Assembly: GCA_036743375.1 (NCBI GenBank)
Contig: DAINPP010000005.1
Coordinates: 1 to 64,000, forward strand
DNA length: 64,000 nucleotides
Direction: 5' to 3'
Origin: DAINPP01 sp036743375
GTDB lineage: Bacteria; Thermotogota; Thermotogae; MWEM01
Under the pieces are notes generated by a model. That model ran no database searches and was not told the origin of the DNA. It saw nothing but the letters and a program-made list of their open reading frames with translations. The position numbers and the translations under genes are program-made. Position 1 is the stretch's first letter. Each line of letters begins with the position of its first letter. Positions 42,081 to 51,352 of this stretch are shown here, one piece after another.

Positions 42081-43364
42081 TCACCTGTTGAGATAGGTCA
42101 TTAAGGTCTTCAGATGCTTGCTCCTCGTCGGATGTCTGAGCTTTCTTAACGCCTTTACCTCTATCTGTCTGACCCTTTCTCTCGTTACATTCAGATACTT
42201 CCCCACTTCCTCAAGCGTCTTCTGTCTACCGTCAATCAGCCCATATCTCATCTTGAGAACCGTTGCCTCTCTCGGCCCGAGTGTGTTGAGCACCTCGTTG
42301 ATCTCATCTCTCAGAAGCATCAGCATCGCCGAATCTTCCGGGTTGATGTTCTCCACATCTGCCACGAAGTCTCCTACGGAAGAATCTTCATCCCCACCTA
42401 CCGGTGATTCGAGAGACAGCGTTTCCTTGTCCGCCTGAAGGATCTCCTCTATCTTTTCCGGCGTTTTACCGGTCATCTCGGCCAGTGTTTCTACCGAAGG
42501 ATAGTCACCGTGTTCCTGTAGATATTCCCTTCGAATCTTGTTGATTTTATTGATCGTTTCTACCATATGCACCGGTACGCGTATCGTCCTTGCCTGATCG
42601 GCAATGGCTCTCGTGATGGCCTGTCTGATCCACCAGGTTGCATAGGTACTGAATTTATATCCCTTTTTCCAGTCAAATTTCTCGACCGCTTTTAAGAGAC
42701 CGATATTCCCCTCCTGAATCAGATCGAGAAAGGTCAAGCCCCTCCCTATATACCGCTTGGCAATACTGACGACAAGGCGGAGGTTTGCAACGACAAGTTT
42801 CTGTTTGGCCTTGTCATTTCCCCGTTGTGCCTTCCTCGCATAGGTTCTTTCCTGAGTCGGTGTCAAGAGTGGAATTCTTCCAATCTCCTTCAGATACATC
42901 TTGACCCCGTCTTTGGTATAGGCGGCATTGTCAAAGATGGCCGGTCCGGAGGAACTGATGATCTTTCCCATCACCTCATCATGATTTCGGGATCTTTCCG
43001 CCTTCTCCTCATCATCTTCATCTTCATCCACTTCGACATCCAGATCATCATCGACAGGTAATGTCTGCTCTACCTCTCGGATTTCTATGTTTGCCTTTTC
43101 CAGGTTTTCGTATATTGATTCCAGAAATGTGCCGTCAAATCCGGTATAATCCGGCGGAAGAGACTTATCTATATCTTCATAGGTAATAAAGCCCTTCTGT
43201 TTCCCGACAGCGACCAGGTCTTTTAATCTTTTCGTTATCTCTTCAGTTGTTAATGCCATGTTGGCAGTGGAAGACTCCTTCTTCTTTGTACCTGACGTTG
43301 AGCGCTTGGTCTTCGTCGTAGTCTTTTTTACCTTTCCCTCCGAAACATTCTCATTTACGCTCAT
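42081..43364 (-). CDS. rpoD: RNA polymerase primary sigma factor
   Basis: A 427-residue housekeeping sigma-70. A Lys/Thr-rich N-terminus precedes region 1.1, and an acidic Asp/Glu stretch near 110-130 follows. Regions 2 (VANLRLVVSIAKRYIGRGLTFLDLIQEGNIGLLKA, then WIRQAITRAI), 3 and 4 (TLEEVGKYLNVTRERVRQIE) are complete. It recognises TTGACA/TATAAT-type promoters, several of which are visible in this window. I chose ATG at 43364, which shares its A with the dnaG stop (TGATG) and sits six bases from GGGAGG. The dnaG-rpoD pairing is classical. Confidence 0.97.
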   Translation of the reverse strand: MSVNENVSEGKVKKTTTKTKRSTSGTKKKESSTANMALTTEEITKRLKDLVAVGKQKGFITYEDIDKSLPPDYTGFDGTFLESIYENLEKANIEIREVEQTLPVDDDLDVEVDEDEDDEEKAERSRNHDEVMGKIISSSGPAIFDNAAYTKDGVKMYLKEIGRIPLLTPTQERTYARKAQRGNDKAKQKLVVANLRLVVSIAKRYIGRGLTFLDLIQEGNIGLLKAVEKFDWKKGYKFSTYATWWIRQAITRAIADQARTIRVPVHMVETINKINKIRREYLQEHGDYPSVETLAEMTGKTPEKIEEILQADKETLSLESPVGGDEDSSVGDFVADVENINPEDSAMLMLLRDEINEVLNTLGPREATVLKMRYGLIDGRQKTLEEVGKYLNVTRERVRQIEVKALRKLRHPTRSKHLKTLMTYLNR

Positions 43365-45136
43365 CAATGTCCTCCCTTCAAACTCTTATTAAGTGTGTGT
43401 ATAACCTTCGATAATTCGTATCTTTTTTCTATTAACGCTTTTACTTCATTACCGGTTGCCTTTTGTATGGCCTCATCCAGCTCCATGAGGTCCTGTTTGG
43501 ATTTTCTGATGTTTAACTTCGTCTCACAATCTGCGATGATATCCGGCAAAGTCTCAGGTCTCTCGTATCTTTCCAACTGGCGGACAAAATAGTCAATCTG
43601 TTCTTCCTCAAAATAATTTTTCAGATAATCCGCCGCATCATCCGGATTGAACTTTTCCCTGACATCGTTGAAGAACAAATGATACGAGCCGTGCATCACC
43701 GAACTGTACTCATGAAAAAGACTCTCTATCTTTTTTCGTGTTGTCGGATGAAAGAGATACAAAATCATCAGTTCCTCCTCGGGGACTATGCTCCGGATCT
43801 GAACAACCCTTCTATTCGGCATTGTTGCAACTTTTCCCGCTTCTTTGCGCAGACTCACATTGGAAACCGGCTTAGGACTCTTTTTATCCACATTCCAGCT
43901 TTCAAGCAACAGATTCTTTTCGAGACCGGTCCACTCGGATAACATAGAAATCAACTTGTCGAATCTTGAGATGTTCCCCGCTCGTCTGGTTCTCGCGAGA
44001 ATTCCCCGACTCTTTTTAATCAGGGCATCCCGGCCGGTTTCACGCTCCAAATTATAACGGGACTTCAATTCCCCCAACAGATATTCCTCTATTGAAACCG
44101 CTTTTAAGAGTATCTGCTGAAAGCCCTCAATTCCATATTTCCCGACATATTCATCCGGATCCTTCACTGGATTCAGGTTGAGCACAAGGGCATTAAACCT
44201 GTCGCTCAACTGTACATAGGATTTTCCTATCGCATTAATTCCGGCTTTGTCGTTGTCAAAAGAAAAGACGAGCTTATTGGTATATTTCCCGAGTTCTTTC
44301 AGATGCTCTTTGGTGAGGGCGGTCCCCATAACGGCTACCACATTCCTGATCCCGTTCATATACAGCCTTAAGGCATCAAAATACCCTTCGACGATGATGA
44401 CAAAATCAACATCCTTAATCTCACTTTTAGCCTTATCTAACAAATATAATATTCTACTCTTATTGAAGAATTCGGTCTGAGGAGAGTTGATATATTTCGG
44501 ACTACTCGTTTCAGAATTCAGCTTCCTTCCGGAAAAGGCAACGGTCCTCCCGAATACATCATGAATGGGTAGTATCAACCTGTTTGCAAAAAGATTTGAA
44601 CCACTCTCGGTGATAATACCCAGTTCTTTAAGACGTTTTTTATCCAATTCGGCTGACAGTTTCTGGACGTCTTGATAAAGGGCAAAACCTGCACCGAGTT
44701 CTTTCAATTTCTCCGGGTTAAGGCCTCTCTGATCCTGAAGGTACTGCCATGCCGATGTTCCCTTTACGAGATTGTCCCTGAAAACCGATTCGATAAACCG
44801 CATGTCATTCGTATAATCGGTATATTTCTTATCCGCCGCATAATCAGCGGAAGGGATCTGTATGTCGTACATCGTTGCAATTTTCTCAACCGCTTCCTTA
44901 AAGTCAACATTCTCGTAATCCTGTACAAATTTGATAATATCCCCGTTTTTTCCACATCCGAAACAGTGATAGGACTGCGTTGATTCGTAAATGTAAAAAG
45001 AGGCGGTTCTTTCCTCATGAAAAGGACACCTCGCCTTGTAGTTTTTTCCAGATTTCTGTATCGGTATATAGGATGATATCAGATCTGTAATATTCACTTC
45101 AGCTTTCAATTTTTTAACGAATCCGCTTAATCCCAA
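43364..45136 (-). CDS. dnaG: DNA primase
   Basis: A 590-residue replication primase. The zinc ribbon is C37, H40, C58 and C61 (CPFHEERTASF then HCFGCG). The TOPRIM catalytic region carries VIIVEGYFDALRL, VMGTAL and FSFDNDKAG, and a helicase-binding C-terminal domain follows. It synthesises the RNA primers for replication. It overlaps rpoD by one base and starts after the ribosomal protein operon terminator, about 115 bases downstream of rpsI. Confidence 0.97.
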   Translation of the reverse strand: MGLSGFVKKLKAEVNITDLISSYIPIQKSGKNYKARCPFHEERTASFYIYESTQSYHCFGCGKNGDIIKFVQDYENVDFKEAVEKIATMYDIQIPSADYAADKKYTDYTNDMRFIESVFRDNLVKGTSAWQYLQDQRGLNPEKLKELGAGFALYQDVQKLSAELDKKRLKELGIITESGSNLFANRLILPIHDVFGRTVAFSGRKLNSETSSPKYINSPQTEFFNKSRILYLLDKAKSEIKDVDFVIIVEGYFDALRLYMNGIRNVVAVMGTALTKEHLKELGKYTNKLVFSFDNDKAGINAIGKSYVQLSDRFNALVLNLNPVKDPDEYVGKYGIEGFQQILLKAVSIEEYLLGELKSRYNLERETGRDALIKKSRGILARTRRAGNISRFDKLISMLSEWTGLEKNLLLESWNVDKKSPKPVSNVSLRKEAGKVATMPNRRVVQIRSIVPEEELMILYLFHPTTRKKIESLFHEYSSVMHGSYHLFFNDVREKFNPDDAADYLKNYFEEEQIDYFVRQLERYERPETLPDIIADCETKLNIRKSKQDLMELDEAIQKATGNEVKALIEKRYELSKVIHTLNKSLKGGH

Positions 45137-45180
45137 GACCCACCTCTATGGGAATTTATGGAAAAACAGTTTAACAGACA

Positions 45181-45211
45181 AAAAGGCACGGAGTCATATA
45201 AACTCCGCACC
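45181..45211 (-). terminator. Intrinsic terminator after rpsI
   Basis: Minus strand GGTGCGGAGT pairs with ACTCCGTGCC (ten pairs, two of them G-U) around a seven-base loop, followed by a U-run. It separates the ribosomal protein operon from dnaG. Confidence 0.75.
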
Positions 45212-45252
45212 TGGATATTTCAGATATGTGTAAATTGCAAACAGCTTGCAAA

Positions 45253-45657
45253 TTAACGTTTTGAGAACTGGGATGATTTTCTGGCCTTCTTGAGTCCGTA
45301 TTTCTTTCTTTCAACCATTCTTTCATCTCTTCTGAGAAATCCGGCAGCCTTCAGCTGGGGTCTGAGATCCACGTTATATTCGAGCAGAGCCCTTGAAATC
45401 CCAAGTCTGATCGCACCAGCCTGTCCGCTCATGCCTCCACCGTGAATCTTCATGACCATGTCAAATTTCTCAAAAGTGCCTGTCATCATAAGAGGTTCCA
45501 TCGCATGCCTCACGAGTGTATCTCTCATAAGGTATTCCTGAAGATTCTCAAATTTCTTACCGTTTATTTTTATCTGACCCGTTCCTGGTCTTAAGTGTAC
45601 TCTTGCAACAGCCGTCTTTCTTCTACCGGTTCCGTAATAATCGATAAATTCTGCCAT
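45253..45657 (-). CDS. rpsI: 30S ribosomal protein S9
   Basis: A 134-residue primary 30S protein. YYGTGRRKTAVARV at the N-terminus and the C-terminal KARKSSQFSKR, which reaches the P-site tRNA, are canonical. It lies 20 bases after rplM, the usual partner, and ends the ribosomal protein operon that begins at rplU. Confidence 0.97.
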   Translation of the reverse strand: MAEFIDYYGTGRRKTAVARVHLRPGTGQIKINGKKFENLQEYLMRDTLVRHAMEPLMMTGTFEKFDMVMKIHGGGMSGQAGAIRLGISRALLEYNVDLRPQLKAAGFLRRDERMVERKKYGLKKARKSSQFSKR

Positions 45658-45677
45658 TTTCTATCCTGACCTCCCGT

Positions 45678-46115
45678 TTAAAGCTCTATCTGCTGTGGGT
45701 TCTGTGCAGCGTGCGGATGTGTATCCCCAGCGTAGACCTTCAGCTTTTTGAACATCGTTCTTCCTATTCTGTTTCTCGGAAGCATTCTCTTCACGGCAAG
45801 TGTAACAATGCTCTCCGGATGCTTTTCGAGCATTTCCTTCATCGTGAATTCCTTCATATGACCCGGATATCTGGAAAATGTTCTGTATATTTTGTCATCC
45901 ATCTTTTTTCCGGTAACCTTAACCTTGTCTGCGTTAATGACGACGACAAAGTCCCCGCTGTCTACATTCGGCGTATACTGCGGTTTATTCTTTCCTGAAA
46001 GTATATTTGCTATCTGAGTGGCCATTCTACCCAGTACCTGGCCTTCAGCATCAATAACGTACCATTTTTTAGTTTCATCACCTTTGAGGCGGAAACTTCT
46101 CTGCTGATATTTCAT
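45678..46115 (-). CDS. rplM: 50S ribosomal protein L13
   Basis: A 145-residue early-assembly large-subunit protein. KKWYVIDAEGQVLGRMATQIA, the GDFVVVINADKVKVTGKK strand and MLPRNRIGRTMFKKLKVYAGD with HPHAAQ are typical. It is next to rpsI, as in most bacteria, but here the pair sits behind rplU-prp-rpmA. Confidence 0.97.
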   Translation of the reverse strand: MKYQQRSFRLKGDETKKWYVIDAEGQVLGRMATQIANILSGKNKPQYTPNVDSGDFVVVINADKVKVTGKKMDDKIYRTFSRYPGHMKEFTMKEMLEKHPESIVTLAVKRMLPRNRIGRTMFKKLKVYAGDTHPHAAQNPQQIEL

Positions 46116-46134
46116 TCTCGATTCTCCTCCTCTG

Positions 46135-46413
46135 TCAACGTTCTTCTACAACGTGTGCGTATTTTCTGTTTCTTCTCGTTCTGAATGCTACATGTCCCTC
46201 TTTTAAGGCAAAAAGCGTAAAATCCTTACCCATTCCCACATTGTCTCCAGGGAAGATCTTCGTTCCTCTCTGTCTCATGATGATGTTTCCCGGTACAACG
46301 TAAGAACCGTCACCTTTTTTTACACCGAGGTATTTCGGATTACTGTCTCTTCCGTTCTTTCCACCACCACTTTTTCTATGTGCGAAAAGCTGTATATTCA
46401 TCTTAATGTTCAT
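46135..46413 (-). CDS. rpmA: 50S ribosomal protein L27 with cleavable N-terminal extension
   Basis: A 92-residue L27. Canonical L27 starts with AHRK or similar close to residue 11; here MNIKMNIQLF precedes AHRKSGGG. This is the N-terminal extension that the Prp protease removes in Firmicutes (cleavage after the Phe-Ala or Phe of LFA-x). The conserved basic GGGKNGRDSNPKYLGVKKG loop follows. The start ATG overlaps the prp stop as ATGA, so the substrate and its protease are translationally coupled. Confidence 0.95.
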   Translation of the reverse strand: MNIKMNIQLFAHRKSGGGKNGRDSNPKYLGVKKGDGSYVVPGNIIMRQRGTKIFPGDNVGMGKDFTLFALKEGHVAFRTRRNRKYAHVVEER

Positions 46414-46724
46414 TTGTTCACCTCCACTGATAAGTAGCCGGAATATTCCTTCCGAATTTCCGATAGTGTTCTTTCAAGCGCCATTATAAGCATATTCGAC
46501 TGTTCATCCGTCCGTTTCAGCTCAACTCTCAGATATCCCCCTACTCCCTGTTCGATCTCCTTCACGAGTTTGAGGTCGCTGAGAAGCATTTCCGACGTAT
46601 GGAGAGCCACAGCACTGACCGCTGCACACACAATATCACTCCCCGATTCCGAATAGCCTGAATGACCGCTTATTGTAAATCCGATATAATCAGATCTGTT
46701 CTTATAAAAGACCGCATGAATCAT
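46410..46724 (-). CDS. prp: Prp cysteine protease for L27 (YsxB)
   Basis: A 104-residue protease. The catalytic pair is H20 in SGHSGY and C32 in SDIVCAAVSA, in the spacing of the family. It removes the N-terminal extension of L27, which is essential in Staphylococcus. Its position between rplU and rpmA, with a four-base overlap to the latter, is the classical one. No other function need be invoked. Confidence 0.92.
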   Translation of the reverse strand: MIHAVFYKNRSDYIGFTISGHSGYSESGSDIVCAAVSAVALHTSEMLLSDLKLVKEIEQGVGGYLRVELKRTDEQSNMLIMALERTLSEIRKEYSGYLSVEVNK

Positions 46725-46736
46725 CTGCGTTTTTTA

Positions 46737-47048
46737 TTACTGCTCAATCTTGTCAACTTTAACAGCAGTGTATGTCTGTCTGTGTCCTCTGGTTCTTCTG
46801 TACATCTTTCTGCTCTTAAATTTGATAATCATTACTTTGTCTTCTCTGACATTTTCCATCACAGTTCCGACTACTTTGGCACCCTCAACATAAGGCTTTC
46901 CAGCTGCTACCGCAGCATCATCACTGATCATTACCACTTTGTCAAATGTTATTGGGTTACCCGGTTCAACTTTTGTCTTGTCTACGTAGACAACACTACC
47001 TTCTTCTACTTTGTACTGTCTTCCACCAGTTTCGATTATGGCGTACAT
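46737..47048 (-). CDS. rplU: 50S ribosomal protein L21
   Basis: A 103-residue L21. MYAIIETGGRQYKVEEGSVV at the start and KRGHRQ-type C-terminus (TRGHRQTYTAVKVDKI) are canonical. It is the first gene of the operon rplU-prp-rpmA-rplM-rpsI. Its leader has an extended -10 (TGATATAAT) and an inverted repeat (see 47049-47160). Confidence 0.97.
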   Translation of the reverse strand: MYAIIETGGRQYKVEEGSVVYVDKTKVEPGNPITFDKVVMISDDAAVAAGKPYVEGAKVVGTVMENVREDKVMIIKFKSRKMYRRTRGHRQTYTAVKVDKIEQ

Positions 47049-47145
47049 GTCTTAACCTCCTTTTTGTATTAGAATATGCTGATGAAGGCACCCCTTATTG
47101 GGGATTTAGAAAACCAGCATCAGGCAAAATCGGGATATTATATCA
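47049..47145 (-). promoter_or_regulatory. Leader region of the L21 operon with inverted repeats
   Basis: On the minus strand an extended -10 (TGATATAAT) near 47137-47145 starts a leader of about 85 bases. ATGCTG near its 5' end can pair with CAGCAT about 35 bases later, enclosing CCCC-AATAA-GGGG. The arrangement resembles an autoregulatory L21 leader, but I could not match it base by base to a known motif. Confidence 0.4.
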
Positions 47146-47157
47146 CATTAAATGAGA

Positions 47158-47184
47158 AAAAGATTTTTTTTATGTAAAATCTTT
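47158..47184 (-). terminator. Probable A/U-rich terminator after disA
   Basis: AAAGATTTT and AAAATCTTT pair around a nine-base loop, followed by a U-run on the minus strand. It overlaps the last base or two upstream of the disA stop. The stem is weak because it has few G-C pairs. Confidence 0.5.
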
Positions 47185-48270
47185 CTAAAGTCTGAAGTAA
47201 TTCTGTCTGTTCTGACTGATCTTGTATAACCCTTCGATAATCGCGGTCGATCTCTTTTCACCAATTCCAACAACCTCTTTCAAATCCTCAGGATTTGCAT
47301 CCCTGATATTTCTCAACGTGCCAAAGGCCTCTATCAGATTATAGATGATATTATCGGGTATTTTAGTCACCGTGTTGAGAAGCCTTATCCCCCTCGATCC
47401 GACATTCTCCTCCGTCAGAAGCGAATTTGTCTTTATATCGAGATGGGACAGAATCCGCGAATAATCCCCCATATCCTTATCTCTCGCCGATTTGATCTTC
47501 TCGCAGACCTCGTTGACGAGTTCCACTTCCGGTATCCCGTCATACCTCAGATAATCCGAGACGATCAGATGAAGGCTCTCATCGAGACCATCGATCATCT
47601 CATCGAGCTGCATTCTGGCAAGTCTGCCGTTCACTCCCATTTCCCAGATGTATTTTTCGATCTCATCGGCCGTCTTTAAGGGGACCACCGCCTTCTCTAT
47701 CGTCCGGCATACATCGGATAACGTGACATTATCTTCTATCTCAAGGACATTCAGATTCTCTATTTCACGATTATAACTCGATCGGTATTTCTCGATGACC
47801 TTGAGCCCCTGATTCACCATCGTAATCAGAAAGCTGAGATCCCGGAGCATATAGGTGAATGCGCCCCAGTAAATACTCACCACCCCTCTGCGTCTCGATA
47901 CGGCTATAGAAATCTTTCCGGTCTGCTTTGCCGTTCTTTCGGCATTTCTGTGTCTCATTCCCGTCTCACTGGTCGGAATGGACGGATCCGGAGCGAGCTG
48001 GACGTTGGCATACAGAATCTTAGTGACATCTTCATTCAGGATAACCGCGCCGTCCATCTTGGCCAATTCATAGATCTTCTGCGGCGTATATTCACAGTTG
48101 ACATAAAATCCCGGCTGAATGATCTCCGAATGTCTTTCTATATCCTCTTCATTCATCAGAAGAATCAACCCGCCGCTGTTTGCATTGATTATATTTTCAA
48201 GTCCAAGGCGCAATGGAGTGCCCGGAGAACATATCTTTATGATTTCTCTTAACAGTTCGTTTTTCGTCAT
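47185..48270 (-). CDS. disA: DNA integrity scanning protein, c-di-AMP synthase
   Basis: A 361-residue DisA. The diadenylate cyclase domain has D73-G74-A75 (MDGAVILNE) and R106-H107-R108 (GMRHRNAE). A helical linker and a C-terminal HhH DNA-binding domain follow (PEDLKEVVGIGEKRSTAIIEG). It converts two ATP to c-di-AMP and stops when it meets branched DNA. The Trk genes at 11-14 kb encode a class of transporter often controlled by this messenger. It is divergent from DUF177-rpmF. Confidence 0.96.
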   Translation of the reverse strand: MTKNELLREIIKICSPGTPLRLGLENIINANSGGLILLMNEEDIERHSEIIQPGFYVNCEYTPQKIYELAKMDGAVILNEDVTKILYANVQLAPDPSIPTSETGMRHRNAERTAKQTGKISIAVSRRRGVVSIYWGAFTYMLRDLSFLITMVNQGLKVIEKYRSSYNREIENLNVLEIEDNVTLSDVCRTIEKAVVPLKTADEIEKYIWEMGVNGRLARMQLDEMIDGLDESLHLIVSDYLRYDGIPEVELVNEVCEKIKSARDKDMGDYSRILSHLDIKTNSLLTEENVGSRGIRLLNTVTKIPDNIIYNLIEAFGTLRNIRDANPEDLKEVVGIGEKRSTAIIEGLYKISQNRQNYFRL

Positions 48271-48349
48271 GGTTTTAACCCTCCCATATCGCTTAAGATT
48301 ATATCATGAAACCATTCGTTTGATACCGATATCACTTGACGGAAACGGC

Positions 48350-48379
48350 TTGAATATTCTTTGTAAAGAGTAGTATAAT
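48350..48379 (+). promoter_or_regulatory. Promoter of DUF177-rpmF
   Basis: TTGAAT at 48350-48355, an 18-base spacer and TATAAT at 48374-48379. It lies about 35 bases before the DUF177 start and is divergent from disA. Confidence 0.6.
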
Positions 48380-48413
48380 AAAAAAGAAGACGGTTTTAAA
48401 CGGAGGTATGCTT

Positions 48414-48968
48414 ATGGCGAATCAAATTCTTATCGACACAAGGTCATTGATGGACGGGAAACTGTACAATTTCAACGGAACACTCGGTATCGAGGAAATA
48501 TCCCCCCTCCTCGGCAGTACCGATCTGATCACCCCATTGACCTATACGATCACCGTAATAAAAAACAAAGATGAATTATTTGTTAACGGTTCCACCGAAT
48601 GTCGGGTCGAAGATATCTGCTACAGATGTCTCAATCCTGTTCAAACAGATGCAAAGGGGATCATCGAAGCAACTTATATTTATGGTAACATAAATGATAC
48701 GTCGGCTATAGACAAAGAGTTGGAATCTCTTGAAAATGTGATATACTATGTGGGCTCGGAGATTGATGTTTTTGATCGTGTTGTAGAAGCAGTGATTATC
48801 TCACTTCCCGAAAGGTTCCTGTGCAGCGAGGATTGCAGAGGAATATGTCAGTATTGCGGGGCGGATCTCAACAAGGATCCCGATCACGTCTGTGAGCATG
48901 AAGATTATACGGATGAAAACATGTCTTTGCTGGAGCAGTTGAAGAGACAGCTGGAATCTGAAGAATAA
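48414..48968 (+). CDS. DUF177 (YceD-type) protein
   Basis: A 184-residue protein that accompanies L32 in many bacteria and has been linked with 23S rRNA accumulation. Cys pairs are at CYRCLNPV and in CSEDCRGICQYCGADLNKDP, a pattern typical of the family. I chose the ATG at 48414, seven bases after GGAGG, rather than the ATG two codons earlier that abuts it. It lies 39 bases ahead of rpmF, the conserved arrangement. Confidence 0.88.
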   Translation: MANQILIDTRSLMDGKLYNFNGTLGIEEISPLLGSTDLITPLTYTITVIKNKDELFVNGSTECRVEDICYRCLNPVQTDAKGIIEATYIYGNINDTSAIDKELESLENVIYYVGSEIDVFDRVVEAVIISLPERFLCSEDCRGICQYCGADLNKDPDHVCEHEDYTDENMSLLEQLKRQLESEE

Positions 48969-49007
48969 TATATTTTATATAGAACAACGGAAAGGGAGGG
49001 AAACACG

Positions 49008-49199
49008 ATGGCTGTACCAAAGAAAAAGACTTCCAGGAGTAGTACGAGATCAAGAAGAGCGCATTTCTTCGAAGCCTTTAGCAGTCCACGCTCAGTATGT
49101 CCAAATTGCGGTGAAGCAAAATTGCCTCATAGGGTTTGTCTGAAATGTGGTTATTATAAAGGTAAAAAAGTATTGGAATTCGACGACGGAGAAGAATAA
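49008..49199 (+). CDS. rpmF: 50S ribosomal protein L32
   Basis: A 63-residue zinc-containing L32: MAVPKKKTSRSSTRSRRAHF at the N-terminus, then CPNCGEAKLPHRVCLKCGYYKG with the four zinc Cys. Its sequence is close to Thermotoga L32 as I recall it. It ends at the convergent terminator at 49204-49235. Confidence 0.97.
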   Translation: MAVPKKKTSRSSTRSRRAHFFEAFSSPRSVCPNCGEAKLPHRVCLKCGYYKGKKVLEFDDGEE

Positions 49200-49203
49200 T
49201 TAT

Positions 49204-49235
49204 AAAAAACACAGCTGTTCCGGGCTGTGTTTTTT
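49204..49235. terminator. Bidirectional terminator between rpmF and fliI
   Basis: AAAAAACACAGC (49204-49215) pairs with GCTGTGTTTTTT (49224-49235) around an eight-base loop. It serves the convergent rpmF and fliG-fliH-fliI units. Confidence 0.92.
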
Positions 49236-50576
49236 TTATTCCGTCGTAGACTCTGCGGCTGCACTTATTCCGACGATTCTCTTGACGAGGGCATCGTATT
49301 CCACCTTCTCGTAAACTCCCTGTTTCAAGAAACCGTTGATTTCATCGATACTCGCTATCGCCATGTCGATCTTCTTGTCGCTCCCTTTTTTATAAGCCCC
49401 TATATCGATCAGATCCTTCGCATCGTTGTACACCGCCATGAGATCCTTGATCTTTCTGGATGCATCAAGGTGCTCTTTATCGGCTATCTCACTCATCAAT
49501 CGGCTGATACTCGCCAGAACATCTATCGCGGGATAATGATTGGCTTCGGCGAGGCTTCTCGAAAGAATGATATGACCATCAACAACCCCTCGGACCGTAT
49601 CACTGATCGGTTCGTTAAAATCATCCCCTTCAACGAGGACGGTATAAATCCCGGTGATACTCCCCTTTTCGGAATTTCCAGCCCTTTCGAGAATACCCGG
49701 CAGTCCGGCAAAGACACTCGGCGGATACCCTCTCGTCGTAGGCGGTTCGCCTATGGCAAGACCGACATCTCGCTGCGCCATCGCCCATCTCGTCAGGGAG
49801 TCCACCATCAGCATGACGTTATAGCCCTGATCCCTGAAGTACTCCGCTACCGATGTTGCCGACATCAACGCCTTGACTCGCATCAGAGCCGGCTGATCGG
49901 AAGTGGAAACGATGACCACACTGCGCCTCAATCCCTCTTCACCGAGATCCCTCTCGATAAATTCTCTGACTTCTCTGCCTCGTTCACCGATCAACCCGAT
50001 GACGTTGATATCCGCCTTTGTATTTCTGGCAATCATGCCAAGGGTCGTCGATTTCCCCACGCCGCTACCGGCAAATATACCGATTCGCTGACCCATTCCA
50101 AGCGTTGTAAACCCGTCAATTGCCCTTATTCCAACGGGCAAAACGTCTTTGATACGATTTCTCACCAGCGGATTGGGCGGCTGATTATTCAGTGAAATAT
50201 GATTTTTCGGTAAAAGGGGTTTGGCATCCATCGGTCTCCCCAGGCCATCAAGTACCCTTCCGAGAAGTGAATCATCCACCCCGATGTTCAGATTTCTTTT
50301 GGTTCCCTGAACTTCACACCCGAGGGAGATACCGGAATATTCCTCAAGCGGCATCAGGATGATGTGATTATCCTTAAAACCCACAACCTCAGCGGTAACC
50401 ACCTTGCCATCTATCGTCTTTATCTTGCAGCATTCACCGAGGAAGACCTCGGGACCCGCCGATTCTATCGTCAAACCGATGATCTTTTTCACACTGCCGT
50501 TTAATCCGAAAAAATCGTGATCTTCCACCTTATCCCTGAAATACCTCAGCTGTTCAAGACTCTTATAACCCATCAT
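49236..50576 (-). CDS. fliI: Flagellar export ATPase FliI
   Basis: A 446-residue ATPase of the flagellar type III exporter, related to F1-beta. Walker A is GIFAGSGVGKST, Walker B lies in VMLMVDSLTRWAMAQRDVGLAIGEPPTTRGYPPSVF, and the C-terminal helices bind FliH and FliJ. The ATG at 50576 shares a base with the fliH stop (TGATG); a GTG three bases earlier is an alternative. No fliJ follows, the unit ends at the terminator. Confidence 0.95.
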   Translation of the reverse strand: MMGYKSLEQLRYFRDKVEDHDFFGLNGSVKKIIGLTIESAGPEVFLGECCKIKTIDGKVVTAEVVGFKDNHIILMPLEEYSGISLGCEVQGTKRNLNIGVDDSLLGRVLDGLGRPMDAKPLLPKNHISLNNQPPNPLVRNRIKDVLPVGIRAIDGFTTLGMGQRIGIFAGSGVGKSTTLGMIARNTKADINVIGLIGERGREVREFIERDLGEEGLRRSVVIVSTSDQPALMRVKALMSATSVAEYFRDQGYNVMLMVDSLTRWAMAQRDVGLAIGEPPTTRGYPPSVFAGLPGILERAGNSEKGSITGIYTVLVEGDDFNEPISDTVRGVVDGHIILSRSLAEANHYPAIDVLASISRLMSEIADKEHLDASRKIKDLMAVYNDAKDLIDIGAYKKGSDKKIDMAIASIDEINGFLKQGVYEKVEYDALVKRIVGISAAAESTTE

Positions 50577-51352
50577 CACTCACCGAATACATCCCTTATT
50601 ATCTCATCGAACAGTTCAAACTGATTATCCAGTGTCCCGTCCAGCGTTCCGTAATTGGATTCAACAATCACGCCGCTTCTCTCCACGGCTCTATCCTGCC
50701 TTATTTCAAAAGAGGGCAACGTATCTTTCATCTCAGATTTCAACTCATCCGGGAATTCACTGAAATCCATCGGATTAAACTTGAAGATGATCTCTTTCAG
50801 GCTCATAACCCGTTTCATCATCTCGCGCGTCTTATTCAGCAGCACCTCATCCTTTTCCTCATCAACCGTTATACAAAGCGCCTTTTTTATCATCAGCTTC
50901 AAGATATAGTGAATCTCTTCCGTCATTAGTTCCGTGTACTCTTCACGGGTTTTCAGAAAGGTCTTGTTCGCCTTCTGAAGTGAGGTGACGGCATTATTCA
51001 TCCGGTCTTTCCATTGTTTTTCTATGGCCTGTTCCTTGACGACAATTCCCTTCTCGGCATTCTGAACAATCTGTTCCGCCTTCCTTTTGGCATCCTTTTC
51101 AAATTCGGCGGCAAGCTTTTTTATCTGCGCGGCTTCCTTTTCAGCTTCTTCGAGAATCACACGGGCCTTTTCCTTGGCAAGAGAAACAGCCGGGGAGACG
51201 ATATCCTCCGTCGCGGATGCCTTTGATTCAAACCCATCCGTTTCCTCGGCTAACGGTTCATCCACTCTTTCCTCTTTTGATTCATTCTTGTACAACTTAA
51301 CCTTGTCATTTTCGTCGATAGTCACCAGCGCGCGCTTGATCAGATTATACAA
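50576..51352 (-). CDS. fliH: Flagellar assembly protein FliH
   Basis: A 258-residue regulator of FliI. The middle (about 55-150) is a long coiled coil with Ala-rich heptads (VILEEAEKEAAQIKKLAAEFEKDAKRKAEQIV), as in FliH and V-type stalk proteins, and the C-terminal domain binds the ATPase. Sequence is less conserved than its neighbours, so the call relies on the coiled coil and on its place between fliG and fliI. It overlaps fliG by eight bases. Confidence 0.82.
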   Translation of the reverse strand: MYNLIKRALVTIDENDKVKLYKNESKEERVDEPLAEETDGFESKASATEDIVSPAVSLAKEKARVILEEAEKEAAQIKKLAAEFEKDAKRKAEQIVQNAEKGIVVKEQAIEKQWKDRMNNAVTSLQKANKTFLKTREEYTELMTEEIHYILKLMIKKALCITVDEEKDEVLLNKTREMMKRVMSLKEIIFKFNPMDFSEFPDELKSEMKDTLPSFEIRQDRAVERSGVIVESNYGTLDGTLDNQFELFDEIIRDVFGE

